9,323 nt of DNA from DATKQI01 sp035532755 (GTDB lineage Bacteria; Pseudomonadota; Alphaproteobacteria; Acetobacterales; Acetobacteraceae), in assembly GCA_035532755.1 (NCBI GenBank), contig DATKQI010000124.1:1-9323 (forward strand), given 5' to 3'. The notes under the pieces are model-generated. The model was given only the letters and a program-made list of their open reading frames with translations. It did no database searches and was not told where the DNA came from. Of this stretch, positions 1 to 6,312 are shown one piece after another. Both the position numbers and the translations under genes were made by a program. Position 1 is the stretch's first letter. Each line of letters starts with the position of its first letter.

Positions 1-1
1 C

Positions 2-703
2 AGCGCGAGCCGCTTTCCGCACATGCAGGGTGGCTTCCGCGAATGCGTGGCGGTGGCGGAGAGCCAGTGCTTCGCCGTCCCGCCCGGCCTGCCGTTCACC
101 ACCGCCGCCTTCGCCGAGCCGCTGGCGGTGGCGCTGCACGCCGCCACACGCGCCAGGGCGCTGATGGGCCGGCGGGTGCTGGTTACCGGCGCCGGGCCGA
201 TCGGGCTGCTCGTCCTGCTCGCCGCCCGGCGCGCAGGGGCGATTTCCGTGGACATGACGGACATGCTGGATGCGCCGCTCGCGGCGGCGGCGCGGATCGG
301 CGCGGCGAAAACGTTCAACGTCGCGGCCGGCACCGCCGCGCTGGAGGCGGAAGCAGGGCGAACCGGCGGTTACGACATCGTGTTCGAGGCATCCGGCGCC
401 GCCGCTGCGCTGAACGCGGGCCTGGGGGCTGTGCGGGCGGGCGGCATCGTCGTGCAGATCGGCTCGCCGCCTGCCGGCCCCTCTCCGGTGCTGGCGAACC
501 GGCTGATGGTGCGGGAGATCGACCTGCGCGGGTCATTCCGTTTCGGCGAGGAATTCGCCGATGCGGTGGCTTGCCTCGCGCAGGGGGTGATCGACGTCAG
601 CCCGCTGCTGACGGCGGTGGTGCCCATGGCCGAGGCCGATGCGGCTTTCCGCCTCGCGCTCGACCGCACGCAAAGCCTGAAGGTGCAGATCGCCTTCGGC
701 TGA
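2..703 (+). CDS. L-idonate/L-gulonate 5-dehydrogenase-like zinc alcohol dehydrogenase (5' end outside window)
   Basis: Medium-chain dehydrogenase/reductase of the sorbitol/idonate dehydrogenase type, entering from the left edge in frame 2; 233 residues are visible of about 345 usual. Just inside the edge, RFPHMQGGFRE matches the segment that follows the structural-zinc lobe in L-idonate 5-dehydrogenases. Then come the conserved AEPLAVALHA helix, a Rossmann GAGPIG loop and, at the end of the next strand, TDMLDAPLA, whose acidic residue favours NAD(H). The C-terminus (SLKVQIAFG) resembles the family's usual KVQLVF-type end. The N-terminal catalytic-zinc Cys/His residues lie outside the window, so activity cannot be judged. 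Family members oxidise a sugar acid at C5: L-idonate to 5-ketogluconate or, in some bacteria, L-gulonate to D-fructuronate. The uxuA/uxuB pair about 6 kb away makes the second worth considering. Family confident, substrate not. It ends 18 nt before the convergent regulator's stop codon. Confidence 0.85.
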   Translation, partial: SASRFPHMQGGFRECVAVAESQCFAVPPGLPFTTAAFAEPLAVALHAATRARALMGRRVLVTGAGPIGLLVLLAARRAGAISVDMTDMLDAPLAAAARIGAAKTFNVAAGTAALEAEAGRTGGYDIVFEASGAAAALNAGLGAVRAGGIVVQIGSPPAGPSPVLANRLMVREIDLRGSFRFGEEFADAVACLAQGVIDVSPLLTAVVPMAEADAAFRLALDRTQSLKVQIAFG

Positions 704-727
704 AGCCGTCCCGGAACGGCTTCAGCC
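698..727. terminator. Bidirectional terminator-like hairpin between convergent genes
   Basis: A perfect 12-bp inverted repeat (GGCTGAAGCCGT at 698-709 and its complement at 716-727) with a 6-nt loop, CCCGGA. The left arm contains the TGA of the dehydrogenase (701-703) and the right arm contains the TGA of the minus-strand regulator (722-724 on the plus strand). The stem is strong and well placed to stop or stabilise both converging transcripts. Neither side has a T-run, so it is not a textbook intrinsic terminator. The structure is read directly; its function is inferred. Confidence 0.6.
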
Positions 728-1213
728 CGACGTCGGCACGGCATGCAGCGGCAAGTGCCGGGATTCCTTCAGGCGGTCGAGCACGATGAAGGACCGCACG
801 CGCGCGATGCTGCGGTGCGCCAGCAGCGCCTCGTTGATGAGGGTGGTGAGCCCTTGCAGATCGGGCACGATCGCCTTGAGGAGATAATCCGCGTCTCCGG
901 TCAGCGCATAGGCCTCCTGCACCTCGTCGAGGCGGTCGATCAGGTCGCGGAAGTGGCGCGAGTTGTCGCCGCTATGGGCGGCGAGCGTCACCTGGATGAA
1001 GACGACGACACGGAGCCCGATCCGCTCCGGCGCCAGCTCGGCCCGGTATCGCCGGATGACGCCGGCCGCCTCCAGCGCCGCGCGGCGGCGTGAGCATTGG
1101 GAGGGAGACAGGCCGATCCGCTCGCCCGCCTGCTGGTTCGTCAGCCGCCCATCCTCCTCAAGCGCGGCCAGCAAGCGCAGGTCGAAGCGGTCCAGTTCGT
1201 GCGTCGCGTGCAT
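722..1213 (-). CDS. Lrp/AsnC-family transcriptional regulator, likely controlling the divergent tyrosine operon
   Basis: A 163-residue leucine-responsive-type regulator. It opens with the family signature LDRFDLRLLAALEEDGR, followed by a helix-turn-helix at about residues 24-50 (LTNQQAGERIGLSPSQCSRR) and an AVGIVI-turn linker. The RAM ligand-binding/oligomerisation domain spans about 68-148 and carries the hallmark GDADYLLK at 106-113. I chose the ATG at 1211-1213 because AGGAG lies 5 nt upstream of it. Upstream ATGs at 1232-1234 and 1244-1246 would add 7 or 11 residues but lack a ribosome binding site. It is divergent from hpd across 177 bp, the usual arrangement for a local Lrp-type regulator that senses an amino acid or its keto acid. 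Control of hpd-hmgA-fahA and of itself is inferred from this layout and from dyads in the spacer. The family call is very secure; the ligand and target are not shown. Confidence 0.92.
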   Translation of the reverse strand: MHATHELDRFDLRLLAALEEDGRLTNQQAGERIGLSPSQCSRRRAALEAAGVIRRYRAELAPERIGLRVVVFIQVTLAAHSGDNSRHFRDLIDRLDEVQEAYALTGDADYLLKAIVPDLQGLTTLINEALLAHRSIARVRSFIVLDRLKESRHLPLHAVPTSG

Positions 1214-1218
1214 TCCTG
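1214..1218 (-). promoter_or_regulatory. Spacer of the ribosome binding site that fixes the regulator start
   Basis: On the minus strand AGGAG (plus-strand 1219-1223) is followed by 5 nt (1214-1218) and then ATG at 1213-1211. No comparable purine-rich tract precedes the two upstream in-frame ATGs, so the shorter protein is preferred. Confidence 0.7.
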
Positions 1219-1231
1219 CTCCTGCGGTCGT

Positions 1232-1260
1232 CATGATCACCGGCAATGGCAGTCATCATG
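1232..1260. promoter_or_regulatory. Imperfect inverted repeat upstream of the Lrp-family gene (candidate operator)
   Basis: CATGATCAC (1232-1240) and GTCATCATG (1252-1260) are complementary at 8 of 9 positions, separated by 11 nt, so the arm centres lie about two helical turns apart. The element is 19 nt upstream of the regulator's start codon, a position that suits autoregulation. Lrp-family dimers bind dyads of this general size, but I cannot match it to a named consensus. Confidence 0.35.
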
Positions 1261-1304
1261 CACATGGCATGCGTCAGAGCACGAAAATCCTTCATTAACG
1301 TGCA

Positions 1305-1332
1305 GCAAACGTCGGATCGCCGACCCGTTTGC
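1305..1332. promoter_or_regulatory. Dyad-symmetric element upstream of hpd (candidate operator)
   Basis: GCAAACGTCGG (1305-1315) can pair with CCGA-CC-CGTTTGC (1320-1332): 11 bp of symmetry around a 4-nt centre (ATCG), broken only by a 2-nt bulge. It is centred near 1318, 73 nt upstream of the hpd ATG and about 50 nt upstream of the transcription start implied by the -10-like TATGAT at 1357. That location is typical of an activator site. The symmetry is seen directly; binding by the divergent Lrp-family protein is an inference. It could instead act as a hairpin in RNA if transcription starts further upstream. Confidence 0.42.
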
Positions 1333-1356
1333 ACACATCCTGCATGGCGGGCGGCC

Positions 1357-1362
1357 TATGAT
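1357..1362 (+). promoter_or_regulatory. -10-like hexamer of the hpd promoter
   Basis: TATGAT matches the sigma-70 -10 consensus at 5 of 6 positions in otherwise GC-rich sequence, 28 nt before the hpd start codon. No good -35 hexamer lies 16-18 nt upstream (the positions read ACACAT-like). The nearest TTG-type box (TTGCAC, 1329-1334) is 22 nt away and overlaps the dyad. A weak -35 with a good -10 fits an activator-dependent promoter. Assigned by eye. Confidence 0.35.
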
Positions 1363-1390
1363 TCGCCCGTTCCGGAATGAGGAGTGCGCC

Positions 1391-2506
1391 ATGGGTCCGT
1401 TTCCGCACGATGCGCCGCGTGCCACGATCTGCGAGGACAACCCGATGGGAACCGACGGATTCGGCTTCGTCGAATTCGCCCACCCCGATCCGGAAAAGCT
1501 CGATGCTTTGTTCCGGCAGATGGGTTTCACCGCCGTGGCCCGGCACCGGACACGGCGGACCACGCTCTATCGGCAAGGTGACATCAACTATTTGGTTTCG
1601 GCGGGGCCCGGCACGCAGGCCGCGCGATTTGCCCAGGCGCACGGCCCGAGCGTGCCGTCGATGGCGTTCCGGGTGGTGGACGCGGCGCATGCCATGCGGC
1701 GCGCGATCGCGCTCGGCGCCGAGCCGGTCGATCCGGCCGACGGGGCGCTGACCCTCGACATTCCGGCGATCCGCGGCATCGGCGGAAGCGTTCTGTATTT
1801 CATCGACAGGTATGGCGAGACGGGCTCGGCCTTCGAACCGGCGTTCGACTGGCTGGGCGAGCGCGACCCTTCGCCGGCCGGCCAGGGCCTCTTCTATATC
1901 GACCATCTCACCCACAACGTGCAGCGCGGGCGGATGGATGTCTGGTACGAGTTCTATCGCCGGATCTTCAATTTCCGGCAGATCCGCTATTTCGACATCG
2001 AGGGGAAGATGACGGGCCTGTTCTCCCGGGCGCTGACCAGCCCGGACGGGCGCATCCGCATCCCGCTCAACGAATCGGCCGACGATCGCAGCCAGATCGA
2101 GGAATATCTCCATGAATACAAGGGCGAAGGCATCCAGCACATCGCCTGCGGCTGTTCCGACATCCATGCGACGATCGAGAGGCTGCGGGCCGGTGGTCTG
2201 GCGTTCATGCCCCCGCCGCCGGATACCTATTACGAAAATGTCGATGCCCGCCTGCCCGGCCACGGCGAGGATCTGCCCAGGCTGCGCCGCAACGGAATCC
2301 TGATCGACGGCGAGGGCGTGGTGGAGCATCGCAAGGCGCGGCTTCTGCTCCAGATATTCTCGGCCAACGTGATCGGCCCGGTGTTTTTCGAGTTCATCGA
2401 GCGCAAGGGCGATGACGGCTTCGGCGAGGGCAATTTCCGCGCCCTGTTCGAATCGATCGAGCAGGACCAGATTCGCCGTGGCGTGCTTCCATCCGCGGCG
2501 GAATAG
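1391..2506 (+). CDS. hpd: 4-hydroxyphenylpyruvate dioxygenase
   Basis: Fe(II)-dependent dioxygenase converting 4-hydroxyphenylpyruvate to homogentisate and CO2, the second step of tyrosine breakdown; cytosolic. The 371-residue product has the two vicinal-oxygen-chelate halves of the family: the N-terminal one opens FGFVEFAHPDPEKL and the catalytic one begins near residue 165. The iron ligands are visible as His172 (IDHLTHNV), His250 (GIQHIACG) and Glu334 (VFFEFIERKG), and the C-terminal GDDGFGEGNFRALFESIE block that closes the active site is intact. The ATG at 1391 gives the family N-terminus MGPFPHDAP and has GAGGAG 6 nt upstream. An earlier in-frame ATG at 1358 overlaps the -10-like box and is unlikely. 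First gene of an operon with hmgA, which starts 8 nt after its stop codon. Confidence 0.97.
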   Translation: MGPFPHDAPRATICEDNPMGTDGFGFVEFAHPDPEKLDALFRQMGFTAVARHRTRRTTLYRQGDINYLVSAGPGTQAARFAQAHGPSVPSMAFRVVDAAHAMRRAIALGAEPVDPADGALTLDIPAIRGIGGSVLYFIDRYGETGSAFEPAFDWLGERDPSPAGQGLFYIDHLTHNVQRGRMDVWYEFYRRIFNFRQIRYFDIEGKMTGLFSRALTSPDGRIRIPLNESADDRSQIEEYLHEYKGEGIQHIACGCSDIHATIERLRAGGLAFMPPPPDTYYENVDARLPGHGEDLPRLRRNGILIDGEGVVEHRKARLLLQIFSANVIGPVFFEFIERKGDDGFGEGNFRALFESIEQDQIRRGVLPSAAE

Positions 2507-2514
2507 GGCCTCTC

Positions 2515-3828
2515 ATGACCGCTACGCCCCCAGCACCCCGATACATGTCGGGTTTCGGCAACGGCTTCGAGACCGAGGCGCTTGCCGGGGCGCTTCCCGT
2601 CGGCCGCAACTCTCCGCAGGCATGCCCGTTCGGGCTCTATGCCGAACAGCTCAGCGGCTCCCCGTTCACCGCGCCGCGTGCGGGCAACGAACGGTCCTGG
2701 CTCTATCGCATCCGCCCGACCGTGCGGCATTGGGGCGTCTTCCGCAAAGCGGATGCCGGATTATGGCGGACAGCCCCGTGCGCGGAGGCCGAGATCCCCC
2801 CGGCGCCGATGCGCTGGAGCCCGATCCCCCTGCCGGAAGAAAGCCTGTCCTTCCTGCAAGGCGTGCGCACCATCACCACCGCGGGCGATGCCGCGACCCG
2901 ATGCGGCATGGCCGCGCATGTCTATCTGGCCACGCGGTCGATGCGGGACGAGTATTTCTACAACGCCGACGGCGAACTGCTCATCCTGCCGCAGCAGGGC
3001 GGTTTGCGCGTGCTGACCGAATTCGGCCGCATCGACGTGGAGCCGGGCGAATGCGCGGTCATCCCGCGTGGTGTCAAGATCCGCGTGGAAGTGCCGGGCG
3101 GCGGATCGCGCGGCTATCTCTGCGAGAATTACGGCGGCGCCTTCACCCTGCCGGAGCGCGGCCCGATCGGCGCCAACTGTCTCGCCAACGCGCGTGACTT
3201 TCTCACCCCGGTCGCCGCCTATGAGGATATCGAGACGCCCTGCCGCCTTACGGTGAAATGGGGCGGGGCGATGTGGTGCACCGATCTCGGCCATTCACCG
3301 CTCGATGTCGTCGCCTGGCACGGCAACTATGCGCCCTACAAATATGATCTGCGCCGCTTCTCGCCGGTCGGGCCGCTGCTGTTCGACCACGCCGACCCCA
3401 GCATCTTCACGACACTCACCGCCCCGAGCGAAACGCCGGGAACCGCGAACGTCGATTTCGTCATCTTCCCGGACCGCTGGGCGGTCGCCGAAAACACCTT
3501 CCGCCCGCCCTGGTACCACATGAACATCATGAGCGAGTTCATGGGGTTGCTTTATGGCACCTACGAAGCGAAGCCGCAGGGCTTTCTTCCCGGCGGCTTC
3601 ACCCTGCACAACGCGATGCTGCCCCACGGGCCCGACGCGGATGCGTTCGAGGCGGCAACCCGGGCGGAGCTGGTGCCGCGCAAGCTGGAGGGAACGATGG
3701 CCTTCATGTTCGAGACACGGTTCCCGCAACGCGTCACCTCCTACGCCGCGGGGCTTGCCGAGTTGCAGCCCGACTACCTGGATTGCTGGCAGGGCCTCGC
3801 CCGGCGTTTCGACCCGACACGGCGATGA
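2515..3828 (+). CDS. hmgA: Homogentisate 1,2-dioxygenase
   Basis: Opens the ring of homogentisate with O2 to give maleylacetoacetate; a cytosolic, iron-dependent cupin-type enzyme. The 437-residue product is full length and begins with the family signature YMSGFGNGFETEA. Its numbering matches the human enzyme at the active site: iron ligands His335 and Glu341 (WYHMNIMSEFMG), His371 (LPHGPD) and the proposed catalytic base His292 (FDHADPSIFT). The substrate-loop GGFTLHNAMLPHG is also present. The start codon lies 8 nt after the hpd stop. Its AGGG ribosome binding site overlaps that TAG codon, so translation of the two genes is probably coupled. The last codon position overlaps the fahA start (ATGA). 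No damaged motif is visible. Confidence 0.98.
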   Translation: MTATPPAPRYMSGFGNGFETEALAGALPVGRNSPQACPFGLYAEQLSGSPFTAPRAGNERSWLYRIRPTVRHWGVFRKADAGLWRTAPCAEAEIPPAPMRWSPIPLPEESLSFLQGVRTITTAGDAATRCGMAAHVYLATRSMRDEYFYNADGELLILPQQGGLRVLTEFGRIDVEPGECAVIPRGVKIRVEVPGGGSRGYLCENYGGAFTLPERGPIGANCLANARDFLTPVAAYEDIETPCRLTVKWGGAMWCTDLGHSPLDVVAWHGNYAPYKYDLRRFSPVGPLLFDHADPSIFTTLTAPSETPGTANVDFVIFPDRWAVAENTFRPPWYHMNIMSEFMGLLYGTYEAKPQGFLPGGFTLHNAMLPHGPDADAFEAATRAELVPRKLEGTMAFMFETRFPQRVTSYAAGLAELQPDYLDCWQGLARRFDPTRR

Positions 3829-5132
3829 ACGCCGGGTTGGACGAAACCCACGATCCCGGCCGCACAAGCTGGGTGCCGGGCGCGGACGGCCATCCGGACT
3901 TTCCGATCCAGAACCTGCCGCTCGCCGTGTTCAGCCCGGCCGATGGGCGCAAGCGCGGCGGCGTCGCCATCGGCGGCTGCATCCTCGATCTGGCAGGGTT
4001 GGCCGCGAGCGGGCAGCTCGCGGGCGAAGCCCTTCAGGCGGCGGAGGCGGCCAGCGGCGACTGCCTCAATCCGCTATTGGCCCTGGGCGCCGGGCCGCGC
4101 CGGGCCTTGCGGCGTACGCTCTCGGGGCTCCTGGCCGATCCGGGCGAGGCGAAGGCCCTGGGCGCCCTGCTGCATGAAGCCCCACTTTGCACCCTGCATC
4201 TGCCTGCGCGCATCGGCGATTACACCGATTTCTATGCCGGCATCCATCACGCCGCCAATGTCGGCAGGCTGTTCCGCCCGGACAATCCGCTTCCGCCCAG
4301 CTACAAATTCCTGCCCATCGGCTATCACGGCCGCGCCTCGTCGGTGCGCGCATCCGGCACGGATTTCCGCAGGCCGCAGGGACAGCGCAGATCGCCCGGC
4401 AAGGACGCGCCGGACTGCGGGCCGTGCCGCCAGCTCGATTACGAGCTTGAAATCGGCGTCTGGATCGGGCCCGGCAACGCGCCCGGCGTGCCGGTGCCGA
4501 TCGGCGCGGCATCCGCGCAGATCGCCGGCTTCAGCCTGCTGAACGACTGGTCGGCGCGCGACATTCAGGCCTTCGAATACCAGCCGCTGGGGCCGTTTCT
4601 CGCCAAGAGCTTTTGCTCGACCGTTTCGCCATGGATGGTCACGCCGGAAGCCCTCGCACCGTTCCGCATCGCCCAGCCCTCTCGGCCGGCAGGCGATCCC
4701 GAACCTCTCCCCCATCTGCACGACGCCGCCGACCAGGCCGGCGGAGCGCTCGATCTCGAACTGGAGGTTCTGCTGCTCACCGCGCGGATGCGGCAGGCGG
4801 GTTCGCCGCCCCAGCGCCTCGCATTGAGCAACGCGCGGCATCTGTACTGGACGGTGGCGCAGATGGTCGCCCATCACACCAGCAACGGGTGCGACCTCCG
4901 GCCCGGCGACCTCCTCGGCACCGGTACGATCTCGGCGCCCGCGCCGGATGGCTGCGGCAGCCTGCTGGAGGCGACCGAAGGCGGCCGCACCCCGATCCCG
5001 CTCGCTTCGGGCGAGACGCGCGGCTTTCTGGAGGATGGCGACGAGGTCATCCTGCGCGCGAGCGGCCAGCGGGATGGCTGCATCCCCATCGGCTTCGGCG
5101 CGTGCCGTGCGGGGGTTCTGCCGGTGAGCTGA
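3825..5132 (+). CDS. fahA: Fumarylacetoacetase
   Basis: Final enzyme of the homogentisate route: hydrolyses fumarylacetoacetate to fumarate and acetoacetate. The 435-residue product has the small N-terminal domain (SWVPGADGHPDFPIQNLPLAVF) and the large FAH catalytic domain. Metal ligands are recognisable as Asp135 (DYTDFYAGIHH), Glu207 and Glu209 (LDYELEIGVWIGPGN) and Asp241 (LLNDWSARDIQAFEYQPLGPF). His142 is equivalent to the catalytic His133 of the mammalian enzyme, and YHGRASSV is intact. The ATG at 3825 overlaps the hmgA stop as ATGA and there is no separate strong ribosome binding site, implying translational coupling. An ATG 42 nt upstream inside hmgA is less likely. Maleylacetoacetate isomerase, normally needed between HmgA and this enzyme, is not encoded here. 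Its stop codon is 10 nt from the stop of the convergent DUF2189 gene. Confidence 0.97.
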   Translation: MNAGLDETHDPGRTSWVPGADGHPDFPIQNLPLAVFSPADGRKRGGVAIGGCILDLAGLAASGQLAGEALQAAEAASGDCLNPLLALGAGPRRALRRTLSGLLADPGEAKALGALLHEAPLCTLHLPARIGDYTDFYAGIHHAANVGRLFRPDNPLPPSYKFLPIGYHGRASSVRASGTDFRRPQGQRRSPGKDAPDCGPCRQLDYELEIGVWIGPGNAPGVPVPIGAASAQIAGFSLLNDWSARDIQAFEYQPLGPFLAKSFCSTVSPWMVTPEALAPFRIAQPSRPAGDPEPLPHLHDAADQAGGALDLELEVLLLTARMRQAGSPPQRLALSNARHLYWTVAQMVAHHTSNGCDLRPGDLLGTGTISAPAPDGCGSLLEATEGGRTPIPLASGETRGFLEDGDEVILRASGQRDGCIPIGFGACRAGVLPVS

Positions 5133-5147
5133 CGGCTGCGGATCAGC
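5128..5147. terminator. Short stem at the fahA / DUF2189 convergent junction
   Basis: GCTGA (5128-5132) and TCAGC (5143-5147) can pair across a 10-nt loop. Each arm holds one of the two convergent stop codons. Only 5 bp, with no T-run, and TGA is by nature complementary to a convergent TGA, so this is a weak terminator candidate. Confidence 0.2.
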
Positions 5148-6003
5148 GCGGCACGAGCCGGCGGTAGAGATGCCAGGTGGCATGCCCCAGCACCGGCAGC
5201 ACGATCGCCAGCCCGAGCAGGAACGGGATCGACCCCAGCACCAGCCCCGCCGCGACGATCACGCCCCACGCCGCCATCGGCCCCGGATTGGCCCTGACCG
5301 CCCGCATCGATGTGGCGACCGCGACCTCGAACCGGACGTTCCGATCCAGCAGCATCGGGAACGAGATCACGCTGATCGCCAGCACCGCCACGGCGAACAG
5401 GAAGCCGACGCCCACGCCCAGCGCGATCAGCGCCCAGCCTGCGCTGGTGGTGAACACGTCCCGCACGAACGCGCCGGCCGACGTCGGAAACCCCGGGCCG
5501 AGCGTGACGCGGTAGATCACCGATGCAGCGGCCATCCACAGCAGGAACATCGCGATCAGCAGCAGGCTGAGCAGCACGATCGCCCCGATCGAGGGGGAGC
5601 GGAGCACGCCGAACGCATCCGTCCAGCCCACGCTTTCGCCCAGCTCCCGCCGCCGGCTCATCTCGTTCAACCCGATCGCCGCCACCGGCCCGACCAGCGC
5701 AAAGCCGGCCGCGAACGGGAACAGCAGCGGCAGCAACCCGTGGCCGAACGCGAGATGCGCCAGCATCAGCCCCACCACCGGGTAGATCACGCACAGGAAG
5801 ATCACATCCGTCCGGTTGGCGGCGAAATCGTCGAGCCCCTTGCGCAGCACGATGCGCAGGTCGTCCACCCTGATCCGCCGGATCGCCGGCACCGCGCGCG
5901 CACCGGGGCGCATATGCTGTTCGTCGGTGCTGGCCGACCCGACGCCCTGTGCAGCGTCCTTCAACTGGTCCCAACCCCATTCGATAGGACTTCTGATGGC
6001 CAT
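5143..6003 (-). CDS. DUF2189-type integral membrane protein, function unknown
   Basis: A 286-residue inner-membrane protein. After a soluble N-terminus (about 1-62, with an amphipathic stretch near EWGWDQLKDA) come about five hydrophobic helices, near residues 66-86, 88-112, 138-163, 187-215 and 243-272. The pattern matches DUF2189: a GLDDF segment before helix 1, LLFPFAAGFALVGPVAAIGL in helix 2, SFPMLLDR after helix 4 and a NPGPMAAWG entry to helix 5. The start at 6003 is supported by GGGAGGG about 6 nt upstream. It is transcribed toward fahA from its own promoter region, so it is not part of the tyrosine operon. No enzymatic motif is visible and the biochemical role of this family is not known to me. 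Family recalled by pattern, fairly sure. Confidence 0.85.
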   Translation of the reverse strand: MAIRSPIEWGWDQLKDAAQGVGSASTDEQHMRPGARAVPAIRRIRVDDLRIVLRKGLDDFAANRTDVIFLCVIYPVVGLMLAHLAFGHGLLPLLFPFAAGFALVGPVAAIGLNEMSRRRELGESVGWTDAFGVLRSPSIGAIVLLSLLLIAMFLLWMAAASVIYRVTLGPGFPTSAGAFVRDVFTTSAGWALIALGVGVGFLFAVAVLAISVISFPMLLDRNVRFEVAVATSMRAVRANPGPMAAWGVIVAAGLVLGSIPFLLGLAIVLPVLGHATWHLYRRLVPR

Positions 6004-6312
6004 GCTCGTCCCTCCCGAATTCTGGTTCGAGGGGTCGCGGGGCCAGCCATGGCCGGACGAACCTGCCGGCTGCTGGTCACGAAAGCCGCGACCCGCCGTG
6101 CAGGAATGCTACGCCAGCCGGCCGGGTCCGTGTTGTCAAATCCGCACGAAATGCGCCTTCACGAAGCCTCGCGCCGGCATTTCCCCTCGAATCGTCACAC
6201 CTGCGATCCTACTTCCAATGGATGGGCCGGGTATGCGATCGTGGCGCGACACCGGTCAGGTTGTGCACTGCAAATCAAATGGCAGGCATACGGTAGTCAG
6301 GAGGAAGATAGA
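6004..6312. other. 309-bp non-coding divergent spacer
   Basis: Separates the divergent DUF2189 gene and the 88-aa gene. Both strands have open frames, but the translations are Arg/Cys/His-rich without domain character and no internal ATG has a good ribosome binding site. A perfect TTGACA occurs on the minus strand (plus-strand 6134-6139), pointing toward the DUF2189 gene. No good -10 lies 16-18 nt beyond it; the nearest, TAGCAT, is 22 nt away. For the plus-strand gene, TTGTGC at 6261-6266 is a possible -35 with no convincing -10. I see no convincing stress-sigma (GGAAC...GTT) pair, tRNA or stable long hairpin. Confidence 0.5.
6299..6304 (+). promoter_or_regulatory. Strong ribosome binding site of the 88-aa gene
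   Basis: AGGAGG, complementary to the 16S rRNA tail, lies 8 nt before the ATG at 6313. It is among the best ribosome binding sites in the window. It decides the start, because the same frame is open for more than 1 kb upstream. Confidence 0.75.

Noticed and set aside
1097..1390. Upstream in-frame extension of hpd, including an ATG at 1358
   Set aside because: The extra sequence runs through the regulator gene on the other strand and the promoter region. The ATG at 1358 overlaps the -10-like TATGAT and lacks a ribosome binding site, whereas GAGGAG is 6 nt before 1391 and the family N-terminus begins there.
1295..2329. Long minus-strand open frame (344 codons) opposite hpd
   Set aside because: It is a codon-position shadow of a confidently identified dioxygenase. 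GC-rich DNA leaves such frames open and the translation shows no domain.
5128..5147. Convergent stop-codon stem as a second special hairpin like that at 698-727
   Set aside because: Only 5 bp with a 10-nt loop, 3 bp of which follow automatically from two facing TGA codons. Kept only as a low-confidence feature.
4074..5183. Long minus-strand open frame opposite fahA
   Set aside because: An Arg/Ala/Gly-rich shadow translation without motifs; the plus strand encodes all fumarylacetoacetase catalytic residues.
6101..6134. Possible general-stress sigma factor (EcfG-type) promoter, GGAAT...CGTGTT
   Set aside because: The -35 box is imperfect and the spacing to GTT is several bases too long, so it does not meet the consensus.
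5170..6312. Long plus-strand frame leading into the 88-aa gene
   Set aside because: The part at 5170-6003 is antisense to the DUF2189 gene, and the remainder has no domain character. AGGAGG fixes the start at 6313, and an in-frame ATG at 6049 has no good ribosome binding site.
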